From Chitinophaga pinensis (GTDB lineage Bacteria > Bacteroidota > Bacteroidia > Bacteroidales > GCA-2748055), in contig CAMAZH010000008.1 in NCBI GenBank assembly GCA_945863035.1, forward strand, positions 1 through 62,978: a stretch of 62,978 bases of DNA, in the 5' to 3' direction. Below are positions 8,355 through 18,635 of this stretch, in pieces. The notes under the pieces are model-generated. The model was not told the origin of the DNA and made no database searches. It saw only the letters and a list, made by a program, of their open reading frames with translations. Every line of letters starts with the position of its first letter. Position 1 is the first letter of the stretch. The position numbers and the translations under genes are program-made.

Positions 8355-9290
8355 TTATTTAACCAAAACTTTAGCGGCGTAATTAATATTAGCACCTTGC
8401 ACTTTCACTACATAAATACCTGAATTAAAAGAAATTTTACTGATTTCCTGCATAGTTTTCCTGACAAGTAAAGCACCGGTTACATTATATACTGTTACAA
8501 CTTCATCATTATTTGGCTTATTCAAAGTCACATTGATTTTATTCAAAGCTGAATAAATCACAGGGGTTTCTGAGTCAATCTGATTTTTATTGATTCCGAC
8601 GGGTTTCGATGCATTATATAATGCAAGTATTTCAGAATTGCTTAACGATTTGTTATAGAATCTAAGGTCACTAAGTGCACCTTTCCACGGCAGATCAGGC
8701 CAGAAACTTTTTCCTATTGCATTTTCAGTATCCTCGAGAGTACTGATAGGCCTTGTAAAACCGCTTTCAGCCAGAATCTGATTATCATTGTGATAAATAA
8801 TTATTGAATCAGGTTTCAGAACTACGGCAGACCAGTACCAAACGCCTGCAACGACGTCAACTACTTCTTTTGGGAAGTCGGCATCAACCCATGGACCAGC
8901 GGGATCGGACAGTGTAAAGCGGTACATATTATTATTACCGCTGACCGGGATCACCATCATTACATCTTTTGGTTCTGATTGGTCTCCTTTTCCAAAGGTA
9001 TAGATACGGGCCCATGCTCTGGATTCATCCATTTTCCACCAGCATGTTACAGTAATTGCTTCGTTTCCGTTTACAAAGGATGGCAGGTTAGCATAAGCTG
9101 ATTCCCCTTCAAAAATTGCAACAGGACCGCGAACAGCATCATTTCCAAATGTAACTCCATGATTTGTGCCATGCAGAGTTCCAACAACATCATTAAGGTT
9201 TTCGGTCAATGGCCAGCGGTGTGTCTGACCTGATAAAGTCTGCGAAATTACGAGTGCTAATACAGCACTCATGGATAGAAGTTTTCTCAT
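8355..9290 (-). CDS. T9SS-exported LamG/concanavalin-like protein of the PUL
   Basis: This 311-aa protein has a signal peptide (about 1-21). A LamG-like jelly roll covers about 23-230 (HRWPLTENLNDVVG, YANLPSFVNG, ITVTCWWKM, WYWSAVVLKPDSIIIYHND, LSDLRFYNKSLSNSEILALYN). A C-terminal T9SS-type sorting domain covers about 240-311 (TVYNVTGALLVRKTM, GIYVVKVQG). It has no lipobox. It occupies the place just after SusD where PULs usually encode a SusE/F-like surface glycan-binding lipoprotein, so a surface glycan-binding role is the natural hypothesis, with attachment through T9SS instead of lipidation. No catalytic motif is visible. It is 41 nt downstream of susD and followed directly by an intrinsic terminator, so it is co-expressed with the transport genes. 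Confidence 0.8.
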   Translation of the reverse strand: MRKLLSMSAVLALVISQTLSGQTHRWPLTENLNDVVGTLHGTNHGVTFGNDAVRGPVAIFEGESAYANLPSFVNGNEAITVTCWWKMDESRAWARIYTFGKGDQSEPKDVMMVIPVSGNNNMYRFTLSDPAGPWVDADFPKEVVDVVAGVWYWSAVVLKPDSIIIYHNDNQILAESGFTRPISTLEDTENAIGKSFWPDLPWKGALSDLRFYNKSLSNSEILALYNASKPVGINKNQIDSETPVIYSALNKINVTLNKPNNDEVVTVYNVTGALLVRKTMQEISKISFNSGIYVVKVQGANINYAAKVLVK

Positions 9291-9331
9291 AATTTAAAAA
9301 TTTAGTTAATTGATTAGAACTAGGTTTATAA

Positions 9332-10942
9332 TTAATACTTGGGATTCTGTGTCATATTTGGATTATTATCCACTTCAAACTGAGGTAAAGGCAGTCTATT
9401 ATGTTTACCCAGTTCAAAACTTATAAAATCTTCATCGCGTGTTTTTAATTCATCGATTCCTTCCTGTGTTTCAAGAAGGCCCCAGCGTTTGAGGTCGATC
9501 CACCTTACTGATTCCAGGCTGAGTTCAAGAGCTCTTTCCATCTGAAGTCTTTTCAGGAACAGATCTTTTGAAGTAACACTTGCTGCGATTTCAGGAACGG
9601 TACTGGATGAAAGTTCTGGAAGGTTGGTACTCGGACGTGTCCTTACCCTATCAACATAATTTACGGCTTCAGAAACCAAATCAAGCTGGGCAAGACATTC
9701 TGCATAACATAGCAGCACATCGGCATACCTGATTACCCTGTAATTAATCGGGGAATAATAGTCCGACCTGTCTTTAAAATAGTCATCACCATATTTCCTG
9801 AAATAGCAGTTGCTGAGCCAGTTAAACCTCCATTTTACAATTGTTCCGTTAAAAAGAGTTTCGCTTGGAAAATCTTTGAATAAATTAGGATAGATTATGC
9901 TTGACCTGAGGCGGTCGTCAATTAAAGTTCCGTTTACCGAGTTATCAACTGTCGGTTCTCTTTTATATTCGGTAACGAGCCAGTTTCTGGGTTGTCCGTC
10001 AGACCAGCCAATACCTGCCGGGGCAAAAAACTGAGACCTGGAATTTCCAAGTGTCATTTCAGCTACATCGTCATCCACATCTGACCCGTTATTCCGATCC
10101 ATCTCAGTTTCATTTACGTCGGAAAACTGAATCTCAAAAACAGACTCCATGTTATTTTCATTCAAATGGGTGAAGTTGTCGGCATAATTATCCATCAGTT
10201 CATAATATATTTTACCTTCACCTTCAACAAGCCAGTTGAATGCATCCAAAGCATCCTGCCACCTGTGAAGCTGCATATAAACCTTTCCCAGTAATGCATA
10301 AGCAGCACCCCTGGTAATTCTACCCTTGTCAGCGCCTGTCCATTCTTCCGGCAAATCTTTAACAGCAAGCTCGAGATCCTTAATGATAATAGCATAGATT
10401 TGATCCGGTCCCCCGAATTCATAATTATCGCCTGCATTGGAAGGTTCAGTTACAATAGGAAGGTTTTCGAAAAGTATCCCCAGGTTAAAATAATCGAATG
10501 CCCGGATAAATCTGGCTTGTGCAACAATCTGTTTTACAGCAGCGCTATCGGCTGCATTTTCAGGCAAAATTTCCGATGCATATTTTATAATCTGGTTTGT
10601 CTCGAATATTTGTTTGTAATGACCTTTGAAGATGGTCTGTCCACCCTGAATGAAATTGTAGTTGGTGTATTTAAACTGTGTCCAATCTTTTAGCTCATTC
10701 CAGGGACTATTGCTGTATGCCTCATCAGATGTGAGGTCGTACCTGAAATATATCCACCTGGACCAGTTACCTACCCTTGTAAACTGGCTATATGCGGCAG
10801 TAAGTCCTTTTTGAGCATCATCAACTGTTTTCCAGAATGTTGCCTGTGTAGGGACATTGGGATTTTCGACATTCAGGATGTCTTCGTTACAGGCTGAGAG
10901 GCCTGTAATCATGGCTGCCAATAAGATAACTTTCTTTATCAT
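9332..10942 (-). CDS. susD: SusD/RagB family outer-membrane glycan-binding lipoprotein
   Basis: This 536-aa lipoprotein (lipobox GLSAC, Cys18) has the SusD signatures. NVENPNVPTQATFWKTVDDAQKGLTAAY-type sequence starts the mature protein, the TPR-like helices contain ITRGAAYALLGKVYMQLHRW, and the C-terminal part has YRVIRYADVLLCYAECLAQ and LELSLESVRWIDLKRWG. SusD proteins form a lid over the SusC barrel and bind oligosaccharide at the surface. The start is 17 nt after the susC stop, the normal tandem arrangement. The length matches the family. The bound glycan cannot be read from the sequence. Confidence 0.96.
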   Translation of the reverse strand: MIKKVILLAAMITGLSACNEDILNVENPNVPTQATFWKTVDDAQKGLTAAYSQFTRVGNWSRWIYFRYDLTSDEAYSNSPWNELKDWTQFKYTNYNFIQGGQTIFKGHYKQIFETNQIIKYASEILPENAADSAAVKQIVAQARFIRAFDYFNLGILFENLPIVTEPSNAGDNYEFGGPDQIYAIIIKDLELAVKDLPEEWTGADKGRITRGAAYALLGKVYMQLHRWQDALDAFNWLVEGEGKIYYELMDNYADNFTHLNENNMESVFEIQFSDVNETEMDRNNGSDVDDDVAEMTLGNSRSQFFAPAGIGWSDGQPRNWLVTEYKREPTVDNSVNGTLIDDRLRSSIIYPNLFKDFPSETLFNGTIVKWRFNWLSNCYFRKYGDDYFKDRSDYYSPINYRVIRYADVLLCYAECLAQLDLVSEAVNYVDRVRTRPSTNLPELSSSTVPEIAASVTSKDLFLKRLQMERALELSLESVRWIDLKRWGLLETQEGIDELKTRDEDFISFELGKHNRLPLPQFEVDNNPNMTQNPKY

Positions 10943-10959
10943 GATAATGAATGTTTAAA

Positions 10960-13900
10960 TTAAAATTGAGCACTTACAGAAAACAGGAAGATTCTGGGTG
11001 ATGGATATGAATTCCCGTCAATTCCAAATTCAAGAACATACCCGTTATTAAACTCAGGATCCAGTCCCTCGTATTTGGTAAAAGTGAACAGATTCTGACC
11101 GGTTACAGCGAATCTCAGGTTTTGCACATACTTGTTAACGGGATCAATATCAAGTGTATACCCAAGAGTTAACTGCCGTATCTTGAAGAATGAACCGTTT
11201 TCAAGCCATCTGTCAATATTTCCGAGCGAATTTCTCTCATCTGCGTATAGCAGGCGAGGGAAATCGGTATTTTTGTTTTCCTCGGTCCATGGATTAATTC
11301 CTTTTCGATAGTTAGAATTATCATTAAATCGTTCCGTAAATGATCGTGTTCCATTATAAACATCTTGTCCGAATGAACCATAACCGTGCATCGAGAAATC
11401 GAAATTTTTATATTCTGCTTCAAAAGCTATTCCTGCTTCCATCTTAGGCCAGGGATTACCAAGGACCTGCCTGTCGCCGGCTGCTGAGATCAGACCGTTA
11501 TCGTCAAAATCAACATAACGTATATCCCCTGGTTTGGCTGTCGGCTGAATTACAACACCTAAAGAATTTGTGTGAGCAAGAACCTCATCGGGTGTCTGGA
11601 ATAATCCATCTGTCTCAATTAAATAGAACATAGCCATTGGGCCACCAACTTCACTGATTGTGTTTCCTGTAACAATCCTGCTGTCTCCATAGGGAAGATC
11701 TAACACCTCATTTTTTATTGTTGTTATATTAGCTGAAACAGAATAACTGAAATCACCCCGGTTATCCCTCCAACTTAAATCCATATCAAAACCGGAATTT
11801 TTAAGACTTCCGGCATTTACCCATGGACTTCCTCCGTCATTTCCAGTAGCAATCAAAATCGGGAATTGAACCAGTACATCTTCAGTGGTGGAAATATAAT
11901 AGTCGGTTGATACCTGAAGGCGGTTCTTTAGGAAGCCGAAATCAGCTCCGATGTTGGTTTGTTTTTTCGTTTCCCAGGTGAGGTCTGTATTTACAAGTTC
12001 CCTTTGGATAGCCCCGGTAAGAATTGTTTCGTCACCCCCGGTGCCAAAAACAGCCAGCGGGAAAGTAGTTAGACTGGGAACATAATCGTAAATTCCTGAG
12101 TTGCCTCCCCAGTTTTGAAATGCACTGTTTCCCAACTCCCCGTAACTAGCTCTTACTTTAAGATTATCCATCCATTCCACATTAAAGAATTCTTCTTCGC
12201 TGATTCTCCAGCCCAGTGATGCCGATGGGAAATTTCCAGTGCGGTAATCGGGCCCGAACTGCGATGTAGCATCTCTTCTTAAAGTAGCACTCATCAGGTA
12301 TTTTCCTGCGTAGTCGTATTGAAGACGGCCGAAATAGGATATACGGAGTATCTCTGATCTGAAACCACCTACCAGCGGGTTGCTACTTCCTGCATTTAGA
12401 ACATCCAGGTATTTTCCCCCTGAAACAAAAATATCATGGTTCAGCCCTGAAATCTGTTCATAACTCTCATCCTGATAACTGTTCCCGAGGATTGCGTTGA
12501 TGTTATGCTTACCAAAACTCTTTGCAAACGTCAGCAGGTTATCCAAAAGGAAGGATTCATATCTTGCTTTGTTTTCATATACATGGGAAGGTTCGTATGG
12601 GAGGTTAAGGGTGAAATCCCCTTCTTTTCTAAGACTTTTAAAGGCATCAAAACTTGTTTCATACCCGGCACTAATCCTGTAAGTCAAAAATTTCAGGATT
12701 TTAGCTTCTCCGTAAAGATTTCCCCTGATACGAGCATTTTCAATTTTATTATTTACAAGACTCTGGATTGCAATCGGATTGGTACCGAAAGTCCGGGCCC
12801 TGGCTTCATCTCCATAACCAAAACCACCCGGGTTCTCAGGATTATAAACAGGAATGTCCGGAGTCATCCTCATTATATCGGTAATTGGATTCCCTCCGCT
12901 ATACGGAATAACTGCAGTATTGCTTATTGCCATGTTCTCACCGAAAGTGAAAATACCCTTCCTGGCTTCCGTATTAACCCGGATACTGAACCGTTCTAAT
13001 TCAGTACCTTTAAATGTTCCTGAATTACTATAATAATTGGCTGATACAAGATATGAACTGTTTGCAGTTCCTCCGTATATTCCAACATTATAATCTTTTG
13101 AAGCTCCTGTCTGCAAAGCTTCTTTTTCCCAGTCAGTATTATTATCAAAATGATTCTGTCTGGAAAGTCCGGCGTTATCATATGCCATATCATTATATTT
13201 GAAAAATTCGGTTGTATCCATGAGATTAAGAGAAGGCAACTTCTCGATTCCGAATTTTGCCGAAAATTCGATTTTTGGTTCCCCGACCTGACCTTTCTTT
13301 GTTGTAATAATAATTACTCCATTCGCTGCCCTGTTACCATAAATTGCAGCAGCGGAAGCATCTTTCAAAATCTGTACCGACTCAATATCATTCACATTCA
13401 GGTCTCTAAGTCCGCCAGTTGTGATAAATCCGTCAATTACATATAAGGGATTATTATTGCTGATATTGCCTATCCCGCGGATCTTGATGTTTGGTTCACT
13501 GCCAATATCACCGTTCGATCTGACGTTTACCCCGGAAGCCAGCCCCTGAATAGCTTCCCCTACCGAAAGGGATTGAACATTTTTAAACCCGTCGGTATTA
13601 ACCACAGAAACAGCACCTGTCAGGTCCTTTTTCTTAATTGTTCCATACCCAATAACTACGATCTCCTCCATCGAGGCAATATCCAGTTCAAGTACGGTAT
13701 TAATAGTTTTTTGTCCGTCTGCAACAATTTCCTGAGACAGGTAACCAATATAAGAGAAAACAAGAACAGCGTCATTCTTTGAAACAGTAAGGGTATATTT
13801 ACCATCCAGATCGGTAACAGCCCCATTATATGTTCCTTTTTCCAGTATATTTACTCCCGGAAGGGGGTCGCCATTTGATTCAGTAACCTTTCCTCCAATC

Positions 13901-13968
13901 AGGTAATCCTGAGCATAGATTGAGCCCATAAATAGAAACAAGAAAGCAATTAGTAATTTTGATTTCAT
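10960..13968 (-). CDS. susC: SusC/RagA family TonB-dependent outer-membrane transporter
   Basis: The protein is 1002 aa from the ATG at 13968. This start is preferred over an upstream ATG at 14070 because it places the signal peptide (MKSKLLIAF to YAQ) at the N-terminus. After the signal come the carboxypeptidase-regulatory-like domain (about 25-105; GKVTESNGDPLPGVNI, GAVTDLDGKYTL), a TonB-box/SusC motif (MEEIVVIGYGTIKKKDLTGAV), the plug (NPLYVIDGF, ILKDASAAAIYG, ANGVIIITTKKG) and the 22-strand barrel. The chain ends in Phe, as usual for outer-membrane barrels. It imports the oligosaccharide captured by SusD. It is the first gene of the operon and faces the HTCS gene across a 132-nt gap. Confidence 0.96.
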   Translation of the reverse strand: MKSKLLIAFLFLFMGSIYAQDYLIGGKVTESNGDPLPGVNILEKGTYNGAVTDLDGKYTLTVSKNDAVLVFSYIGYLSQEIVADGQKTINTVLELDIASMEEIVVIGYGTIKKKDLTGAVSVVNTDGFKNVQSLSVGEAIQGLASGVNVRSNGDIGSEPNIKIRGIGNISNNNPLYVIDGFITTGGLRDLNVNDIESVQILKDASAAAIYGNRAANGVIIITTKKGQVGEPKIEFSAKFGIEKLPSLNLMDTTEFFKYNDMAYDNAGLSRQNHFDNNTDWEKEALQTGASKDYNVGIYGGTANSSYLVSANYYSNSGTFKGTELERFSIRVNTEARKGIFTFGENMAISNTAVIPYSGGNPITDIMRMTPDIPVYNPENPGGFGYGDEARARTFGTNPIAIQSLVNNKIENARIRGNLYGEAKILKFLTYRISAGYETSFDAFKSLRKEGDFTLNLPYEPSHVYENKARYESFLLDNLLTFAKSFGKHNINAILGNSYQDESYEQISGLNHDIFVSGGKYLDVLNAGSSNPLVGGFRSEILRISYFGRLQYDYAGKYLMSATLRRDATSQFGPDYRTGNFPSASLGWRISEEEFFNVEWMDNLKVRASYGELGNSAFQNWGGNSGIYDYVPSLTTFPLAVFGTGGDETILTGAIQRELVNTDLTWETKKQTNIGADFGFLKNRLQVSTDYYISTTEDVLVQFPILIATGNDGGSPWVNAGSLKNSGFDMDLSWRDNRGDFSYSVSANITTIKNEVLDLPYGDSRIVTGNTISEVGGPMAMFYLIETDGLFQTPDEVLAHTNSLGVVIQPTAKPGDIRYVDFDDNGLISAAGDRQVLGNPWPKMEAGIAFEAEYKNFDFSMHGYGSFGQDVYNGTRSFTERFNDNSNYRKGINPWTEENKNTDFPRLLYADERNSLGNIDRWLENGSFFKIRQLTLGYTLDIDPVNKYVQNLRFAVTGQNLFTFTKYEGLDPEFNNGYVLEFGIDGNSYPSPRIFLFSVSAQF

Positions 13969-14100
13969 AGTTTTCTGGTGTTTAGTTGGTTTTTTAAATA
14001 TTACGAAAAATAGTCTAATACTTTTCGAGATATATGGAAATTTGTTCAGAAACGTAGTATTATTGTTCAAAATGATTTTTTCAGCTGTTATAAGCCTGTT
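13969..14100. promoter_or_regulatory. Divergent control region between susC and the HTCS gene
   Basis: This 132-nt AT-rich spacer must hold the susC promoter and probably the HTCS binding site and promoter. On the minus strand TATTTTTCG near 14004-14012 is one base off the Bacteroidota -7 consensus TAnnTTTG. No clear -33 TTTG or direct repeat for the AraC-type output domain could be fixed by eye. Confidence 0.4.
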
Positions 14101-17100
14101 TTGACACCTATTCTTACCTATATTTGTTCATATTCTATATTTAAACCGAAATATCCTTTGAGAAAAGAAGAGGAAATCATATTAAAAGGTAATGGACTGA
14201 CAATTTCTTTAAGGCTGCTGGTCATCTTTTTTCTTTTTATGCCGGAGTTTATAAGTGCATCGGATACAATCCCGCCTGTAATTCTAAAATTCAATAAAAT
14301 CACTTCCATCCAGGGTCTGTCGAATAATACAGTATACGATATCACGCAGGATTCTGATGGGTTCATCTGGATCGCTACTCGCGAAGGACTTAATAAATAT
14401 GACGGACAGGTTATCAGATCATATTATTATAATGGTATATACAGCATACCTGGTAATTTTATCACCCAGCTGCTTGTAACAGCTTCAGGAGAATTATTCG
14501 TAGGTACACAAAGGGGAGTAGCCTTATACCTCAAAAAGACAGACCGGTTTTCAACTCTTCTTTTCCAGGGTGGGACAATGGGTAGTGTAATAAAGATGCT
14601 TCAATTATCTTCCGGGGATATTCTGGTTTCAACATCAACAGGTTTATTTCTTGTTAACAGAGATTTTCAGACACAAAAAATAAGTGACCTCTTCATCCTT
14701 GATTTGTGCGAATATAAGTCTGGGATTATTTGGGGACTTTATGAAGATGAAATCCTTGTTATGAATTCTCAGGGAGATATTATCAGACGGTATACCAGTT
14801 CAATGGAGAGCACAAGAAATTTCGATATGTCTTCCTCAAATATTGAATGTCTGTATAAAGATTCCAGAGGTATTATCTGGCTGGGAACCAAACGGGATGG
14901 TATTGGATATTATAATCAGGAAACCGATAAGTTCTACAGTCTTAAATTGGAAAAAGGAGTAAACCCCATTGAGGATAACTTTATCAGAGTAATTAATGAA
15001 GACTTATACGGCAGGTTATGGGTAGGAACCGAATCGGGATTATATATATATGATGTAATTAACCAGACGTTTACCTTTTACGGGCAATCTTTCAACCCAT
15101 CTGAAGAAGGATTAAATGATAAAGCAATTTATTCCATCTTTAGATCCATTGACAACCTGATGTGGATTGGAACCTACTTTGGAGGGGTCAACTTTACCAG
15201 CCTGCTTCAAAAAGGATTTAACAGGATTTATGCTGACGGGGGGCGGTTAAGCCTCAGTGGAAACGCAGTTAGTGAGATTATTGAGACTTCGGATAAAAAA
15301 CTTTGGATAGGAACTGAGGATGGTGGAATCAGTATTTTTGATCCGGAAAAGAGAACTTTTAATTACCTGAAACATCTCCCAAGCGTCCCCCTTTCGCTTA
15401 CCTCTAATAATGTTCACGCTTTGGAAGAAGATAATCATGGAAATATATGGATCGGTACATTTATTGGCGGACTCAATAAATATAACATTAAAAATAAAAC
15501 GATTGAATTTGTTGAACATCTGCCTCCGGTTGAAAGCCTGAAAGAAGACGTATATTCGAAATCTCTGTTCTCGGTTTTTATCGATTCGAAGCAACGAACA
15601 TGGCTAGGTTCAATCGGAGGGCTCTATATGAGAGAAAAGGAAACTGATAATTTCAAACTATGGTATCCTGCACTTTTTCAGGAAAATTTTGTCTATCATA
15701 TTGAAGAAGATTATTTTAATAATATTTGGGTTTGCACATATGACCAGGGCATTTTTAGAATCGATAAGGAAATGCAGGTGTCGCATTTCCAGGCAGGGGC
15801 GAATCACGACATATTAAGCAACCAGATAGTCTTTTGTTTAATCGATTCAGTTGATTTTATATGGTTCGGTACCATTGAAGGGGGCCTTTTAAAGTATAAT
15901 TGCAAAACTAATGTTTTCAAATCATATACAGGGCTTAATGGATTGATAAACAATACCGTTTATGCTATTGCAAAAGATCAGCTTGGGAGACTGTGGCTCA
16001 GCACAAACAAAGGTATTTCCATGTTTGACAGGGACAAGGAAACATTTGTGAATTATACTGAAAATGACGGGCTTGTTGGAAACCAGTTTAACTTTAAATC
16101 GGGACTTGCCGTTTCGAACGGACTAATGTACTTCGGCGCAGTCAACGGTATAACCTATTTTGATCCGCTCAGATTAAGAAAGGAAAATCATAAACCGGAA
16201 ATCCGTTTTACTAATTTCCTGATTTCTAACCAGCCGGTAGCTTTTGGTGAGGAAAACATTCTAACCTCACAAATTGATTACCAGGATGAAATATCTCTCC
16301 GTTACAGGCATAAAGTTTTCACAATTGATTTTGTTGCCCTCGATTTTATAGCACCTAAAAATATAGAGTATGCGTATTATCTTGAGGGACTGGAAGATAG
16401 TTGGAATTACGTTGGGAATAAACATAGTGCAACTTATACTAATTTGTCGCCCGGTAAGTATATCTTTCATCTCAAAGCAGCTAATTCCGATCATGTCTGG
16501 AACAAGAATGAACGAACCCTAACCATTAATATCCTTCCTCCTTTTTATATGTCATTTTGGGGATTTACATTATTTAGTATCATCCTCCTTACCGCCTCAC
16601 TCCTTTTTATCCGTTTATACCTGCTCAGGCAAAGAGAAAAAGTAAATGCAAAAATTGCAACCCTCGAAAAACTAAAAAATGAAGAAATCAGCAGGCATCG
16701 TCTGAACTTTTTCACCTATATCAGCCATGAGTTTAAAACCCCCTTAACCCTTATAATTGCGACCCTTGAGCAAATAATGATGTATGAGGATATCCCACCA
16801 CGGTTTAAAGATTACGGAATTCTGATGAGAAAAAATGCCATGAGACTATTGTTTCTGATCAATCAGCTGATGGATTTCAGGAAAATTGAAACCGATCATA
16901 CAGCACTTAAATATAATAAAGGCGAGATTATTGGATTTATCAAGTCAACTTTTCAAAGTTTTAATCCTTTGATGCAGAAGCTTTCTGTTAAAGCCAGTTT
17001 CACTTCTAATGTTGAATCTTACATTGTGTATTTCGATGCAGATAAACTTGAAAAGATTCTTACCAACCTGATCAGTAATTCATGCAAATCATTTAAGAAG

Positions 17101-18285
17101 CCTGGGATTATTTCAGTAAATGTAACTATCAGTGAAAGAACTCAGCTTGCAAACCCATCAATTGGCAATAACAAAGAAGGCGATCTTGTTGTTACCATTG
17201 CAGATGATGGACCAGGCTTACCCCCAGAAAAACTTAAGCGCGTATTTGAACCTTTTGAATTCAATGAAAATAGTGATATTCACAGCAGTGGGATTGGCTT
17301 ATCTCTGGTCAACAGTCTGGTGAAATACATGAATGGGCAAATACGGATTACAAGTTCACCAAAAGGAGGAACCTCGGCGGTTATTCAACTTCCACTGGTT
17401 CATAACCCAGCCCCACACATGATTAAAAATGATGCTTTCATTGATAATAACACCAGCTTTTCACTTGAACATACTTCACTCTATATTGATTCCGAACCAC
17501 TGATTAACATCGATATTATGGAGAATGGCTCAGTAAAAGAGTATGAACTGTTGGTAGTTGAAGACAATGCTGAACTAGCTTCCTTCCTCTCCCACCATTT
17601 TGCAGGTGTTTTTAAAATTCATATAGCGTACGACGGAATTGAAGCCCTTGAAAAAGTTAAGAGAAATCAACCCGATCTGATCATCAGTGATATCATGATG
17701 CCCCATATGGACGGTTATGCCCTATGCAATTCAATCAAGGAATCGATCGAGACATGCCATATTCCTGTAATTCTGCTTACCTCCAAAACTGGAACAGATT
17801 CCAGAATCGAAGGGTTTTTACGAGGTGCGGATGCCTATATCGGTAAACCATTTAATCTGAAAGAACTCGACCTGCAAATTAGAAATATACTCCGCTCACG
17901 TGAAAATTTAAGGAAGCATTTTGCCTCCTTTGATAATTTCAAAGAATCCATCGGAAAACTGGGCAATAAAGACCAGGTTTTTATTAAGAGTCTTACAGCA
18001 ACCGTTTTTAAATATATAGACGACGGAGCATTCGATGTTGATAAATTCTGTAGCGAGGCAAATGTGAGCCGCACGTTGTTGCATATGAAGCTTAAAAAAA
18101 TAACGGGACTGAGCACTACCGAATTCATCAAAAATATCCGACTGAATGAAGCCAGAAAAATGCTTGCAGAAGGCAACCTTACAGTTTCAGAAATTGCATA
18201 TAAAGTTGGTTATAATGATCCTGCTTATTTCAGTAAATCCTTTAAGAAACTTTTTGGAAAAACGCCAACCGGTTTAATTGAATAA
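14101..18285 (+). CDS. Hybrid two-component system sensor-regulator (HTCS) of the PUL
   Basis: The protein is up to 1394 aa. The periplasmic part is a double propeller of Reg_prop repeats (for example QDSDGFIWIATREGLNKYDG, DSRGIIWLGT, YGRLWVGTESGLYIYD), then a Y_Y_Y domain. A transmembrane helix lies at about 817-840. The cytoplasmic part is a histidine kinase with H-box YISHEFKTP (His876), N-box LISNSCKS and G-box DDGPGLP. A receiver domain (phospho-acceptor Asp1197 in IISDIMMPHMDG) and an AraC-type HTH (VSEIAYKVGYNDPAYFSKSFKK) follow. HTCS proteins sense an oligosaccharide in the periplasm and activate the adjacent susCD operon. There is no in-frame ATG before the signal peptide: the frame opens at a TTG (14101) with another TTG at 14158, so the true start is uncertain by up to about 20 codons. 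Confidence 0.93.
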   Translation: MTPILTYICSYSIFKPKYPLRKEEEIILKGNGLTISLRLLVIFFLFMPEFISASDTIPPVILKFNKITSIQGLSNNTVYDITQDSDGFIWIATREGLNKYDGQVIRSYYYNGIYSIPGNFITQLLVTASGELFVGTQRGVALYLKKTDRFSTLLFQGGTMGSVIKMLQLSSGDILVSTSTGLFLVNRDFQTQKISDLFILDLCEYKSGIIWGLYEDEILVMNSQGDIIRRYTSSMESTRNFDMSSSNIECLYKDSRGIIWLGTKRDGIGYYNQETDKFYSLKLEKGVNPIEDNFIRVINEDLYGRLWVGTESGLYIYDVINQTFTFYGQSFNPSEEGLNDKAIYSIFRSIDNLMWIGTYFGGVNFTSLLQKGFNRIYADGGRLSLSGNAVSEIIETSDKKLWIGTEDGGISIFDPEKRTFNYLKHLPSVPLSLTSNNVHALEEDNHGNIWIGTFIGGLNKYNIKNKTIEFVEHLPPVESLKEDVYSKSLFSVFIDSKQRTWLGSIGGLYMREKETDNFKLWYPALFQENFVYHIEEDYFNNIWVCTYDQGIFRIDKEMQVSHFQAGANHDILSNQIVFCLIDSVDFIWFGTIEGGLLKYNCKTNVFKSYTGLNGLINNTVYAIAKDQLGRLWLSTNKGISMFDRDKETFVNYTENDGLVGNQFNFKSGLAVSNGLMYFGAVNGITYFDPLRLRKENHKPEIRFTNFLISNQPVAFGEENILTSQIDYQDEISLRYRHKVFTIDFVALDFIAPKNIEYAYYLEGLEDSWNYVGNKHSATYTNLSPGKYIFHLKAANSDHVWNKNERTLTINILPPFYMSFWGFTLFSIILLTASLLFIRLYLLRQREKVNAKIATLEKLKNEEISRHRLNFFTYISHEFKTPLTLIIATLEQIMMYEDIPPRFKDYGILMRKNAMRLLFLINQLMDFRKIETDHTALKYNKGEIIGFIKSTFQSFNPLMQKLSVKASFTSNVESYIVYFDADKLEKILTNLISNSCKSFKKPGIISVNVTISERTQLANPSIGNNKEGDLVVTIADDGPGLPPEKLKRVFEPFEFNENSDIHSSGIGLSLVNSLVKYMNGQIRITSSPKGGTSAVIQLPLVHNPAPHMIKNDAFIDNNTSFSLEHTSLYIDSEPLINIDIMENGSVKEYELLVVEDNAELASFLSHHFAGVFKIHIAYDGIEALEKVKRNQPDLIISDIMMPHMDGYALCNSIKESIETCHIPVILLTSKTGTDSRIEGFLRGADAYIGKPFNLKELDLQIRNILRSRENLRKHFASFDNFKESIGKLGNKDQVFIKSLTATVFKYIDDGAFDVDKFCSEANVSRTLLHMKLKKITGLSTTEFIKNIRLNEARKMLAEGNLTVSEIAYKVGYNDPAYFSKSFKKLFGKTPTGLIE

Positions 18286-18635
18286 TCGATAGACTGTTCT
18301 GTTTTAAGAAATAAAATTCTTTTGAAACATGATGGGGCTGCTTTTTATAAATATTTTGTAGAAACCGGAATGGTGAGAACGGATTATCGTGAATGCAAAA
18401 ACCTGATTATACTTTGGAATACAACCGGGAGAATTCTTACTCGCTGTAATTTTTGTTAAAAAAGACCAGTCTAATAATAAGCCAAAGGTGAAAAAATGTT
18501 AATATTCAGTAGTTTATTTTCATTGGAGCAATTCTGAAAATCCGGTGTATGGTTGACAAACTCGACTATTCACCCGGTTGGATATTTTCTGAGTACCCCC
18601 GAAGCAGCTAATCTCCGCTATCCAACAAGGGAAAA
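18286..18635. other. Gene-free spacer between the HTCS gene and the TPR gene
   Basis: These 350 nt separate convergent genes. No coding frame or RNA gene was recognised. An 8-bp inverted repeat (GTTGGATA at 18577-18584, TATCCAAC at 18619-18626) with a 34-nt loop lies just past the TPR gene stop, and an A/T-rich imperfect hairpin follows the HTCS stop. Neither is a convincing terminator. Confidence 0.5.
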
